This document shows, piece after piece, positions 1 through 7,833 of a stretch of DNA of 64,000 bases. This DNA comes from Alphaproteobacteria bacterium (GTDB lineage: Bacteria; Pseudomonadota; Alphaproteobacteria; Caulobacterales; Hyphomonadaceae): assembly GCA_016125405.1 (NCBI GenBank), contig WGLW01000016.1, forward strand, positions 1 to 64,000. The letters run 5' to 3'. A program made the position numbers and the translations under genes. Every line of letters starts with the position of its first letter. Within the stretch, counting starts at the first letter, position 1. The notes beneath the pieces were generated by a model, which saw only the letters and a program-made list of their open reading frames with translations, was not told where the DNA came from and did not search any database.

Positions 1-208
1 ACGCAAGGCTCATCACGCTCGACCGCATCGCCGCCGCTTCGTGGAACAGGGTGCACGACTGCCCTCCCGCAACGGCGATGGCTCTCAAGATAGGAGGGCG
101 CCAAGCCGGTCGGATAAGTATTTTCCCGTCTCCGATGGCGGTTGGGGATGTCCGGGTTCGTGCGGGGGATAGACCTGCTGGACCCCGGCTTTCGCCGGGG
201 ATGCGGGG
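1..208. other. Left-edge region, no supported gene
   Basis: I find no convincing gene here. The short open frames on the plus strand have no recognisable protein signature and no start with a ribosome binding site. The region lies downstream of the leftward ridA-type gene and may include its 3' untranslated end. The only structure I see is the hairpin listed separately at 183-200. Confidence 0.4.
183..200. repeat. Perfect GC-rich hairpin (7-bp stem, 4-nt loop)
   Basis: CCCCGGC, loop TTTC, GCCGGGG. It starts 9 bases beyond the stop of the leftward RidA-family gene. No T-run follows on either strand, so it is not a classical intrinsic terminator. It may act as a 3' stabilising or weak termination hairpin, or be one copy of a dispersed intergenic palindrome. 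I see no second copy in this window. Confidence 0.5.
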
Positions 209-589
209 CTAGCTGATTACCGCGTCGGCCTCGATCTCGACCAGCCAGCCGGGATCGATGAAGCCCGGGCTGCCGATGAAGGAGCAGGCGGGCTCGATGT
301 CGCGGAAGACCTCGCCGTGCGCCTCGCCGGCTTCCTTCCAGCGCGACATGTCCTTCAGGAACACGCGGGTGCGAACCACGTGACGCATCTCGGCGCCGGC
401 TCCCTCGAGCGCGGCCTCGATGATTTCGAAACACCGCAATGTCTGGGCCTTCATGTCGCCCGGGGCGGCGACACCGCCCTCGGGCGCTATGGGCGCACAA
501 CCCGAGACGAAGACCAGATTGCCCGCTCTCACTGCACGGGAAAACCCAAGCCCAAGCTTCGACCCGCTCGGCACCTTGACGACAGACAT
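209..589 (-). CDS. RidA/YER057c/UK114 family protein
   Basis: A 126-residue cytosolic protein of the RidA family, whose best-known members hydrolyse reactive enamine/imine intermediates released by PLP enzymes. Family features visible are the N-terminal strand with FSRAVRAGNLVFVSG, the middle helix carrying ALEGAGAEMRHVVRTRVFL, and the C-terminal strand ending in LVEIEADAVI. The length is close to the usual 125-130 residues. The ATG at 589 is preceded by a GGAGG-type ribosome binding site. It stands alone, divergent from nothing obvious, and the next gene upstream (651-1811) is also leftward. Subfamily and substrate cannot be assigned, since many RidA paralogues are not imine deaminases. Confidence 0.9.
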   Translation of the reverse strand: MSVVKVPSGSKLGLGFSRAVRAGNLVFVSGCAPIAPEGGVAAPGDMKAQTLRCFEIIEAALEGAGAEMRHVVRTRVFLKDMSRWKEAGEAHGEVFRDIEPACSFIGSPGFIDPGWLVEIEADAVIS

Positions 590-650
590 TGACGACCCTC
601 CGGCAAAAAGCCCTCGCCTCGTCCAGGCAAAATGGACAGGCGGCCGCCGT

Positions 651-1811
651 TTACTCGCTGTCCGCGGTGAGTTCCAGAGGTTCTCCGATCGCTTCCTTGT
701 GGCGTGCGCCCTGGAGAATGTCCCTCAGGCCGTAATTGCCTTCGTGGCAGGCGTATTCGTAAAGCCCGCCGGTTCCCGTCGTCAGCGGCATTTCGCCCCT
801 CCAGACCGATGTATAGAGATCGGGGTCATCGACCTCGAACTGGTAGAGGATGACGTGATCGTCGATGCGGGTGAACCGCTCGGTGAGCTTGCCCCTGGCG
901 GAGATGTAGCCTTTCTGCTCCGGGTTCACGTTGCGGGTTTCGACGACCAGCGTGTCGCCCTCATACCAGCCGATGGAATCGCCAAGCCACGGCTTGATGA
1001 CGTCCGGCCGCGTGCGGTCGTGCGTGATCGGGATGATGCGGGCGTCGTGCACCATCTCGGTGAGGATCAGCGCGTAACCGGGCGACTGAACGATCTGGTA
1101 CATGTTGTTGTAGAGAACGTTGTTGAGCACCGGCCCGCCCGTGCCGCCGAACCCGATCAGGCAGCGCTCGCCCAGGCTGCGGGCTTCGGGCCCTTCATAG
1201 GATTTTGCGGCGGCGTCGAGGTCGCGGACCCGCACCGGCGCATAGGATGGCCCCGGCTCGACGAATGGCTTCGGATTGTTGGCGGACGCCGCCGGTTTCG
1301 TCTTGGCCGGCTTCGGGGCGGCCGACCTGGCCGGGGTAGACGCACGGGCCAGAGCAGGCCGCTGCGGACGGGCCTTGTAGGGGATGTGGCCGTCGGCGGG
1401 CTCGACAATCCATGATGACCGGTATTCGCCATTGATCTGGGCGACCTTCGAACCGGGATCCCACCAGAACGCATTGTAGTTGCCGTTGGCGGGAAGCTTG
1501 CCCACTTCGGGCGCCCCGACGCTCTGGTCGGTCGGCTTCTGGTCGGCGGCGAGCCGGCGATTGTTGAAGTCGCCCGCCTCCAGCTGCTTCGCCTGCTCGG
1601 CCGTGATGACCAGCGAGGTGATGCCAGGCGGGCGCGTCATGTGTGTGATCGAGGCGTTGGTCCAGAAACCCTGAAGGTCGGGCGCGCCCCAACTCGTGTG
1701 CGGCTTCACATAAGCAGACTGGGTTTGCGCCATGGCGGGCAGGCCGATTGACAGGGCCATCACCGCTGCCGCCCACCTCGCCGCGTATCCTGACTTCGCT
1801 TGATTACGCAT
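651..1811 (-). CDS. Secreted protein of unknown function (PDLQGFWTN family)
   Basis: 386 residues with a cleavable Sec signal peptide (hydrophobic stretch AAAVMALSIGLPAMAQ near residues 14-29). The mature part opens with a GAPDLQGFWTN motif and ends in an ACHEGNYGLRDILQGAR block, with IVQSPGYALIL and YEGDTLVVETRN between. The same blocks, in the same order, occur in the secreted protein at 55056-56003, so the two are paralogues. I know this arrangement from many uncharacterised periplasmic proteins of Caulobacterales and Sphingomonadales but know no function for it. A low-complexity Ala/Pro/Lys insert lies around residues 150-180 and is absent from the paralogue. Confidence 0.75.
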   Translation of the reverse strand: MRNQAKSGYAARWAAAVMALSIGLPAMAQTQSAYVKPHTSWGAPDLQGFWTNASITHMTRPPGITSLVITAEQAKQLEAGDFNNRRLAADQKPTDQSVGAPEVGKLPANGNYNAFWWDPGSKVAQINGEYRSSWIVEPADGHIPYKARPQRPALARASTPARSAAPKPAKTKPAASANNPKPFVEPGPSYAPVRVRDLDAAAKSYEGPEARSLGERCLIGFGGTGGPVLNNVLYNNMYQIVQSPGYALILTEMVHDARIIPITHDRTRPDVIKPWLGDSIGWYEGDTLVVETRNVNPEQKGYISARGKLTERFTRIDDHVILYQFEVDDPDLYTSVWRGEMPLTTGTGGLYEYACHEGNYGLRDILQGARHKEAIGEPLELTADSE

Positions 1812-2021
1812 GGCCCGTCCCTCCGCCGCAGGCGATCTTTTCTGGAAACCAGATCGCTCTTCACAGTCAAAGGAGACTGCTTTTGCGGCGGCCGAACAAG
1901 ATGCTCACGCCTACGAAAACAGGCCGGTTGGCCGGATAAATCCGGGCCAGGCGCTCAACGGATGGCGGGATGACAGGCAGGAAACCCGGCCGCCGGTCAG
2001 TCCGGCAGCCGGGACGAGCGG

Positions 2022-3215
2022 TCAGGCGCGCTCGATGGCCATGGCGATGCCTTCGCCGCCGCCGATGCAGAGGGCTGCGACGCCCTTCTTCGCATTCTGC
2101 TGTTCCATGGCGTTGATCAGCGTGACGACCACGCGGGCGCCGGAAGCGCCGATCGGGTGGCCCAGCGCGCAGGCGCCGCCGTTCACGTTCAGCTTCTCGT
2201 GGCCGATGCCGAGTTCCTTCATGGCGATCATCGGCACCACGGCGAAGGCCTCGTTGATTTCCCAGAGGTCGACGTCGGACGCGCTCCAGCCCGCTTTCTC
2301 GAGCGCTTTCTTCATCGCCGGCACGGGGGCCGTGGTGAAGTAGGCCGGCTCGTGGCTGTGCGAGGCGGTGGCGACAATGCGGGCGAGCGGCTTGAGGCCG
2401 CGCTTCTTCGCTTCGGATTCCTTCATCAGCACCAGCGCGGCGGCGCCATCGGAAATCGCCGAGGCGTTGGCGGCGGTGACCGTGCCGTCCTTCGAGAAGG
2501 CGGGCTTGAGCTCGGGAATCTTTTCAGGCTTCGCGAGGCGCGGCAGTTCATCGGTGTCGATGGTGACGTCGCCCTTCTTCGATTTCACGGTGACCGGCGT
2601 GATCTCGCGCTTGAAGCGGCCTTCCTTGGTGGCGGACTGGGCGCGGTTCAGGGTTTCGAGCGCGTAGGCGTCCTGCTGCTGGCGCGTGAACTGGTATTCC
2701 CTAGCGATCATGTCGGCAAAGTTGCCCATCGCGCCGCCGCCGTACGCGTCTTCGAGGCCATCGGTGGCCATGTGATCCTTCATCGCCGCGGCGCCGTACT
2801 TGTGGCCCTTGCGCAGATCGACGAGGTGAGGCGCGTTGGTCATGCTTTCCATGCCGCCCGCCACCACGACTGTGGCGTCGCCGGCGAGGATGGCGTTGCG
2901 GCCCATGACCGCCGCCTGCATGCCCGAGCCACACATCTTGTTGACCGTTGTGGCCTGCGCACCCTTGGGCAGGTCGCCCTTGATGCCGGCCTGACGGGCG
3001 GGCGCCTGACCCTGACCAGCGGGAAGGCAGTTGCCCATGTAAACCAGTTCGACGTCGTCGCCCTTGACGCCGGCATCCTTCACCGCGCCCTTGATCGCCA
3101 GCGCGCCCAGCTCGTTGGCCGAGAAACCAGCCAGTTCCCCCAGCAGACCGCCCATCGGGGTCCGCGCCATGCCCACAATCACCACCGGATCCGAAGCAGT
3201 CTGCGATGCGGGCAT
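2022..3215 (-). CDS. Acetyl-CoA C-acetyltransferase (thiolase)
   Basis: 397 residues, full length for a thiolase. It condenses two acetyl-CoA to acetoacetyl-CoA or runs the reverse cleavage, in the cytosol. The nucleophilic cysteine is in NKMCGSGMQA (Cys95). The C-terminal acid-base signatures are intact: GGACALGHPIGASGAR with the catalytic histidine, and CIGGGEGIAMA with the second cysteine. AGGMESMTNAP is also typical. The ATG at 3215 has AGGAAGGA upstream. The residues do not show whether it serves polyhydroxybutyrate synthesis (PhaA-like) or degradation (AtoB-like), and no pha or ato partner is adjacent. Confidence 0.93.
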   Translation of the reverse strand: MPASQTASDPVVIVGMARTPMGGLLGELAGFSANELGALAIKGAVKDAGVKGDDVELVYMGNCLPAGQGQAPARQAGIKGDLPKGAQATTVNKMCGSGMQAAVMGRNAILAGDATVVVAGGMESMTNAPHLVDLRKGHKYGAAAMKDHMATDGLEDAYGGGAMGNFADMIAREYQFTRQQQDAYALETLNRAQSATKEGRFKREITPVTVKSKKGDVTIDTDELPRLAKPEKIPELKPAFSKDGTVTAANASAISDGAAALVLMKESEAKKRGLKPLARIVATASHSHEPAYFTTAPVPAMKKALEKAGWSASDVDLWEINEAFAVVPMIAMKELGIGHEKLNVNGGACALGHPIGASGARVVVTLINAMEQQNAKKGVAALCIGGGEGIAMAIERA

Positions 3216-3446
3216 GGGAAACGTCCTTCCTGGTTATGCGGCCTGGTTATGTGCGGCGCACCATCGGCGCCGCCCCGCCAACAAGTCAAGCGGCGCCCCG
3301 GAGTGGCGCGCCGGAGCCAGATATCTGGGAATGGCATGGCCTTCGGTCCAGATCGCTCCAGATACACTTTAGTCCCGCAGCAGTTTGCTGTCAGGTCCCC
3401 ACCCGGGCCCGGGGCGAAACGCCAGACCAGCGAGGAGCGTCCCCCC

Positions 3447-3821
3447 ATGACCACGCCCAGCCGATCTTCCGATGACATTCGCGCCGTGGACGTTGAAATC
3501 GGCGATAATGACCTGCCCGGCCTGGCGCTCGAACTGACCACGGACGACATTGACGACATCGCCATGGACGCCGCCGTGCCGTTGGCCGAGCGGCGGTGGA
3601 AACTGATCCAGTTGCGCGACGAACTGGCGGCGCGGCGGTCGGGCGACTTCATGAACGACATGGAAGAGCTATCGGATCACATCGCAGACCGGCTCGCGGC
3701 GCTTGGCAATCCGCTCGAAACCGGAGCGGAACTGGGCTCGACGGGCATGAACGCCGATGACCGCAGCGACGATGACGATCCGGCCGACCATCTGGATGAC
3801 GACGTCTCCGAGGACGACTGA
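3447..3821 (+). CDS. Small acidic hypothetical protein
   Basis: 124 residues, very rich in Asp and Glu, especially at the C-terminus where acidic runs dominate the last 25 residues. The ATG at 3447 is preceded by GAGGAGCG, a good ribosome binding site. No signal peptide or membrane segment is present. The middle (residues 45-85) looks helical, with RRWKLIQLRDELAARR. I do not recognise a family. It stands alone between the divergent thiolase gene and the convergent kinase gene. Confidence 0.65.
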   Translation: MTTPSRSSDDIRAVDVEIGDNDLPGLALELTTDDIDDIAMDAAVPLAERRWKLIQLRDELAARRSGDFMNDMEELSDHIADRLAALGNPLETGAELGSTGMNADDRSDDDDPADHLDDDVSEDD

Positions 3822-3841
3822 GGCGCCGGTCCCGGCGCATC

Positions 3842-4309
3842 TCACGTCGAAATGCGGACAAGCCCCGGTTCATCCGCTGTCGGCGCCTCGAAAATCCTGA
3901 GCCATTCGTCGATATCCTTGCCGGTGACGTGAAACGTGTGCGGCGGCAGGGCCCGGTTTCGCAGTTCAAGACGGCGCTTCAGCTCGTCCTTTGGGACATC
4001 GAGGAAATAGAGTGCGGTTTCCGCACCCGCAGTCTTTGCACGGGCGCGGTAGGCGTCGCGCTCGGAGCGGCTCCAGAAACCGTTGTCGAGCACGACGTCG
4101 ACGCCGAGCCCGAGGGTGCGCAGCGCCACTTCAAGCTGGAGCTCTTCAATGCGGTCGCGGGCGTCCGGATCCCGGCCGTCCTCGCTGCCGAGGCGGCTGA
4201 GCCATTCATCCGGCGTCAGGCGCAGGGCGGAATATTCCGACTCCAGGCGGGCCGCGAGCGTCGACTTTCCGGCGCCGGGCAGGCCGCAAACAAGATGAAG
4301 CGTCGCCAT
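3842..4309 (-). CDS. P-loop ATP-binding protein (AAA/zeta-like small kinase)
   Basis: 155 residues. The N-terminus carries a Walker A motif, CGLPGAGKST, at about residues 8-17, directly after the first strand. This is the layout of small polynucleotide/shikimate-type kinases in the AAA_33/zeta-toxin-like group. LTPDEWLSRLG follows, then a VVLDNGFWSR strand like that of AAA_33 proteins, then an Arg-rich lid, LKRRLELRNRALP. The ATG at 4309 was chosen because the fold starts immediately there; the open frame continues upstream without kinase sequence. The phosphorylated substrate is unknown. No antitoxin-like partner is adjacent, so I do not call it a toxin. Confidence 0.75.
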   Translation of the reverse strand: MATLHLVCGLPGAGKSTLAARLESEYSALRLTPDEWLSRLGSEDGRDPDARDRIEELQLEVALRTLGLGVDVVLDNGFWSRSERDAYRARAKTAGAETALYFLDVPKDELKRRLELRNRALPPHTFHVTGKDIDEWLRIFEAPTADEPGLVRIST

Positions 4310-4371
4310 CGCGACAGTTTCGCAGATCAGAGCCGCCGCGTCACGCCGCAGGCAGGCGGGCGGGCTGGGCG

Positions 4372-4605
4372 CTACTTCTTGCGCTTCTTCTTCGACCCGT
4401 TGGCGGGTTCGACCTCGAAGGTCATCTGCAGGTTGACGCGATAGGATACGACTTTTCCGTCTTCGATCACGGCCGACATATTGTTGACGTTGGCCGACTT
4501 GAGACCGCGCACGGTCTTGTGGAAGCGCGCTACCGCGGTCTGGATCGCATCCTCGAACGACTTCGAGGATTCCGTCAGGATCTGTTCCGACTTGAGGATT
4601 TTCAT
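4372..4605 (-). CDS. Dodecin-family protein with basic C-terminal tail
   Basis: 77 residues. Dodecins assemble into 12-subunit hollow spheres that store flavins, and some members bind CoA. The family core is visible: an N-terminal strand, a helix SSKSFEDAIQTAVARFHKTV, then VVSYRVNLQMTFEVE. The ATG at 4605 follows GGAGGGGGCGCG. After the core the protein ends in GSKKKRKK, a strongly basic tail that typical dodecins of about 68 residues lack. I cannot say whether the tail binds nucleic acid or a partner. It reads in the same direction as the kinase gene 62 bases downstream. Confidence 0.85.
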   Translation of the reverse strand: MKILKSEQILTESSKSFEDAIQTAVARFHKTVRGLKSANVNNMSAVIEDGKVVSYRVNLQMTFEVEPANGSKKKRKK

Positions 4606-4775
4606 CGGCGCGCCCCCTCCATTCCATTCGGCAGACAAAGCAAAGCGCATCGAGGCCCGACATGCAAACCCATGCACGCGAGGCACGAGACTGTCACAAA
4701 TGGCGCCGGCGTGGACGTTCCGCCGTGCGGCGCCCATACTTGCCCACCGGCGCCCGGCCGGAGCATGGGACGCAC

Positions 4776-5579
4776 ATGACAGACACCGCTGACAGTTATG
4801 TCGAAATCACCATCGATGGGCGGATCGCCATCGTCCGCTTCGATCGCGGCTCGAGGTCGAACGCGCTCAGCGCCGAGGCCATCCGGCAGCTCACGGAAGC
4901 GGCGCGCGGATTCCACGGTCGGCCGGAAATTTCCGCCGTGATCCTCACAGGCGGGTCCGCGAACTTCACGCTCGGCGCCGATCTCAAGGACCCTGCCTCG
5001 GCGGCGTTGCGGAAACAGGGTCTCGCCGAACGCCGCGTGTCGCTGCGCGCCGGACCGGAGATGTGCGAGGCGTGGGAAAAAGTGGACGCCATCACGATCA
5101 TGGCGATCGAGGGCTGGTGCGTGGGCGGCGGCGCGGCGCTGGCGGTGAGCTGCGACCTGCGCGTTATGGGAAAATCGGCGCGGCTTTATATTCCGGAAGT
5201 GGCGCGCGGCATGAACATGAGCTGGGGCTCGATTCCGCGGCTTACCGCCCTCGTCGGCCCCGCGCGAGCCAAGCGGCTGGCGGCGCTGTGCGAGAAAGTT
5301 GACGCGCCAACCTGCGAAAGCTGGGGCCTCGCCGACGCGGTGACCGGGGATGGTGCGGCGCTGGATCGCGCCATGGCGTTCGCCAAAACCGCCGCCGCCC
5401 TGCCGCCGACAGCGATGAAGCTGGTGAAGCATGACGTCAACGCCGCGGCGCTGGCGCTGAGCCGCGTCACCGCTCGCGCTGATCTTGAAGCCTTCGCGCT
5501 GATGGAGCGGTCGGATGATTTCGCGGAGGGCGTGACGTCGTTTCTGGAAGGCCGGGACCCGGATTTTACGGGGAACTGA
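4776..5579 (+). CDS. Enoyl-CoA hydratase/isomerase family protein
   Basis: 267 residues, crotonase fold. The oxyanion-hole region IEGWCVGGGAALAVSCDLRV and the LGADLKD loop place it in the family. In crotonase two glutamates do catalysis. Here the first position (GGGAAL) is alanine, while the second (YIPEVARG) keeps its Glu. This suggests a different acyl-CoA reaction from water addition, for example isomerisation or thioester/decarboxylase chemistry. The ATG at 4776 gives the standard N-terminal strand DSYVEITIDGRIAIVRFDR. It is divergent from the dodecin gene. Family assignment is firm; reaction unknown. Confidence 0.88.
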   Translation: MTDTADSYVEITIDGRIAIVRFDRGSRSNALSAEAIRQLTEAARGFHGRPEISAVILTGGSANFTLGADLKDPASAALRKQGLAERRVSLRAGPEMCEAWEKVDAITIMAIEGWCVGGGAALAVSCDLRVMGKSARLYIPEVARGMNMSWGSIPRLTALVGPARAKRLAALCEKVDAPTCESWGLADAVTGDGAALDRAMAFAKTAAALPPTAMKLVKHDVNAAALALSRVTARADLEAFALMERSDDFAEGVTSFLEGRDPDFTGN

Positions 5580-5585
5580 GCGGGA

Positions 5586-6002
5586 TCAGTCGTCCGCCGC
5601 CCCGGTTCCTGCGCTGACCCGGAAAACGTGGCCGTCGGGGTGACGCAGGCCGAATTCCCTCACGCCCCACGGATAGTCCGCCGGCGCCTGGAGGACGACG
5701 CAGCCGAGGGATACGGCCTTTGCATAAAGCGCATCGACCTCGGCCGGGCTGGCCATCCACCAGCTCATCCATGCGCCGTCCGTTGCGGGCTGACCTTCGG
5801 GCGCGGGAGCCGGCGTGCCGCGCTGTCCCTGACCGTTGAGGCAGAGGAAGATTTCGGCGTTGTCGGTGCAGACGCTTCCGAAGTCCGGCGTCGCGCCGGC
5901 TGGCCACAGAAACCCCTGCCGCCAGCCGAACTGCGCGAACCAGGCGACGCTTGCCGCGACGTCCGACACATTCAGGATAGGCGTCGTTGCATTCACCGGC
6001 AT
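5586..6002 (-). CDS. VOC superfamily (glyoxalase/bleomycin resistance-like) protein
   Basis: 138 residues built of two beta-alpha-beta-beta-beta halves, typical of vicinal-oxygen-chelate proteins. Visible elements are TPILNVSDVAASVAWFAQFGW at the start (about residues 7-27) and REFGLRHPDGHVFRVS near the end, with the conserved HPDGH segment that usually supplies metal-site or structural residues. The function of this subfamily is unknown; known relatives range from dioxygenases to drug-binding proteins. It lies 9 bases downstream of the leftward mnmA gene and is probably cotranscribed with it. Confidence 0.87.
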   Translation of the reverse strand: MPVNATTPILNVSDVAASVAWFAQFGWRQGFLWPAGATPDFGSVCTDNAEIFLCLNGQGQRGTPAPAPEGQPATDGAWMSWWMASPAEVDALYAKAVSLGCVVLQAPADYPWGVREFGLRHPDGHVFRVSAGTGAADD

Positions 6003-6011
6003 GAACCGCTC

Positions 6012-7280
6012 CTAATCCTCCGCAGCGCTGACCGTCGCCGTGATGAAGCCGCCGCCGAGGACTGTGCTGCCGTCCGGCGCGGCGTAGAGCACGCAGGCCT
6101 GACCCGGCGCGACGCCTTCTTCGGGTTCGTCGAAGACAAAACCGGGTTGGCTTACTCCTTCAAAATTGGCGACCAGCGCCATGCGGCCCGCCACCGGCGC
6201 CCGTGTGGAGCGGACGCGCGCAAGCGCCGGCAGACCCGCCGTGCAGGCCGCCTCCAGCGTTCCTTCGCCCAGCCAGTTGGATTCGCCGATCGCCAGCGCC
6301 GAGGTCGCCAGCGCTTCGCGCGGGCCGACGATCACCCGCTTGCCCGGCGCATCCAGCTTCACCACGAACAGAGGCTCGCCCGTCGCGATGCCGAGACCGC
6401 GGCGCTGACCGATGGTGTAGCGGATGACGCCTTCGTGGCGGCCCATGACGCGGCCATCCATGTGGACGATGTCGCCGGGTTCGCTGGCGCCGGGACGCAG
6501 CTTCTCGACGATGTCGGAGTATTTGCCGGCTGGCACGAAGCAGATGTCCTGGCTGTCCGGCTTGGCCGCGACGGCGAGGCCGAGGGCCGCCGCCGCGCGC
6601 CGCACGTCGTCTTTCCGCATGCCGCCCAGCGGGAAGCGCAGGAACTCGAGCTGTTCGCGCGTGGTGGCGAAAAGGAAATAGGACTGGTCGCGATCGGGAT
6701 CGGCGGCGCGCGCGAGTTCGGGCCCGGCCGCGCCCAGGGTGCGGCGGATGTAGTGGCCGGTCACCATCGCATCGGCGCCGAGGTCGCGCGCCGTCGCCAG
6801 CAGGTCCTTGAACTTGACCGTCTGGTTGCAGCGCACGCACGGGATCGGGGTCGACCCCTTAAGATAGGTGTCGGCGAAATCCTCCATCACCTGCGCGCGG
6901 AAGCGGCTTTCGTAGTCCAGCACATAGTGCGGCACGCCCAGCGCCTCGGCGACGCGGCGGGCGTCGTGGATGTCCTGTCCGGCGCAGCACGCGCCCTGTT
7001 TCTTCAGCGCGGCGCCATGGTCATAGAGCTGCAGCGTGACGCCGACCACGTCGTAGCCGGCATAGGCCGCCAGCGCCGCGGCGACGGAGCTGTCGACGCC
7101 GCCGGACATGGCGACCACGATCCTGGTTTCCGACCGCGGCTTGTCGAAGCCGAAATCAAGGTCGGCGCCGGAGAGGTCGACGCCGGCGAGCTTCGAGAAA
7201 TCACAGAGCCCGTCTGCGACCGGAAGCGCAGGAATGGCGGGGCCGGGCGCGCTGCCGCGCGGCCCGATGAGGGTCGGCAT
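6012..7280 (-). CDS. mnmA: tRNA 2-thiouridine(34) synthase MnmA
   Basis: 422 residues. MnmA thiolates the wobble uridine 34 of tRNA-Lys, Glu and Gln using ATP and sulfur relayed by IscS and Tus-type carriers. The PP-loop SGGVDSS is at residues 59-65. The catalytic cysteine region is in [18 protein letters not shown], the second active-site cysteine in [17 protein letters not shown], and DRDQSYFLF is a further signature. About 50 residues precede the fold compared with the E. coli enzyme; the ATG at 7280 follows GGGAGAGA, so I keep this extension. It diverges from the gntR-type gene at 7414. Confidence 0.96.
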   Translation of the reverse strand: MPTLIGPRGSAPGPAIPALPVADGLCDFSKLAGVDLSGADLDFGFDKPRSETRIVVAMSGGVDSSVAAALAAYAGYDVVGVTLQLYDHGAALKKQGACCAGQDIHDARRVAEALGVPHYVLDYESRFRAQVMEDFADTYLKGSTPIPCVRCNQTVKFKDLLATARDLGADAMVTGHYIRRTLGAAGPELARAADPDRDQSYFLFATTREQLEFLRFPLGGMRKDDVRRAAAALGLAVAAKPDSQDICFVPAGKYSDIVEKLRPGASEPGDIVHMDGRVMGRHEGVIRYTIGQRRGLGIATGEPLFVVKLDAPGKRVIVGPREALATSALAIGESNWLGEGTLEAACTAGLPALARVRSTRAPVAGRMALVANFEGVSQPGFVFDEPEEGVAPGQACVLYAAPDGSTVLGGGFITATVSAAED

Positions 7281-7375
7281 GATGTCTCTCCCACGGGGTC
7301 AAGGCCCGAAGCAGATGGATGTTGAGGCAGGCTGATACAGGAAGATCGCGGCGAAGTGTAGGCGCGGGCGCCTTG

Positions 7376-7423
7376 TTGACGCCGGGCGGTGTATGTGCAT
7401 ATTGTATGAGTGTATGCATACAC
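7376..7423 (+). promoter_or_regulatory. Promoter and operator of the GntR-family gene
   Basis: A sigma-70-like pair is present: TTGACG at 7376-7381 and TATTGT at 7400-7405, spacer 18. It is followed at 7410-7423 by a perfect 14-base palindrome, GTGTATGCATACAC. The palindrome covers the predicted +1 and the start codon of the regulator gene. A second, non-concentric inverted pair flanks it: GTATGTG at 7391-7397 and CACATAC at 7429-7435. YtrA-type GntR regulators commonly repress their own operon through such GTRTA-N-TAYAC sites, so autoregulation is likely. Confidence 0.65.
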
Positions 7424-7815
7424 TGCAACACATACTCGACAGTCTCCGCATTGAGGGCAACGGCGCCCCGATCTATGTGCAGCTGCGCGACCAGTTTCTC
7501 CGGGCGCTCGGCCAGGGACTGCTAAGCCAGGGCGACCAGATGCCGACGATGCGCCAGGTTGCCGTCGCCCTGAAAATTGACCTCAACACCGTGCGCCACG
7601 CCTATGACGAACTGGAAGGCATGGGCGCCATCGATCTCGTGCGCGGGCGCGGCAGCTTTGTCGCCACGCCGCCCAGCCCGCCCAGCGAGGCGAAGCGCGA
7701 AAAGGCGACCGAGGCGTTCGCCGCGCAGACGCTGGCGACGGCGGTCGCACAGGGCATCGATCCGGGCGCACTGGTCCGCCATCTGGCCAGACTCATCAAG
7801 GACCAGGGCTCGTGA
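7414..7815 (+). CDS. GntR-family transcriptional regulator (YtrA type)
   Basis: 133 residues. A short GntR protein with an N-terminal winged helix and almost no effector domain, as in the YtrA subfamily. The DNA-binding part runs from GAPIYVQLRDQFLRALGQG through MPTMRQVAVALKIDLNTVRHAYDELE to GAIDLVRGRGSFVA (about residues 17-88). A helical tail of about 40 residues remains. I chose the ATG at 7414. The predicted transcription start falls within a few bases of it, so the message may be leaderless; an in-frame ATG at 7393 lies inside the promoter. The slipin gene follows by 18 bases, so the two form an operon. Confidence 0.88.
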   Translation: MHTLQHILDSLRIEGNGAPIYVQLRDQFLRALGQGLLSQGDQMPTMRQVAVALKIDLNTVRHAYDELEGMGAIDLVRGRGSFVATPPSPPSEAKREKATEAFAAQTLATAVAQGIDPGALVRHLARLIKDQGS

Positions 7816-7833
7816 AGCAGAAGGAACACTGAC

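Noticed and set aside
2157-3446. Long plus-strand open frame antisense to the thiolase gene
   Set aside because: It is a shadow frame of high-GC coding DNA: Arg/Gly/Ala/His-rich with no family signature. Only its last 124 codons (from the ATG at 3447), which lie beyond the thiolase gene, look like a real protein.
5628-7325. 565-codon plus-strand frame over the VOC and mnmA genes
   Set aside because: The opposite strand encodes MnmA with intact catalytic motifs. The antisense translation is Arg/Ala-rich and has no recognisable domain.
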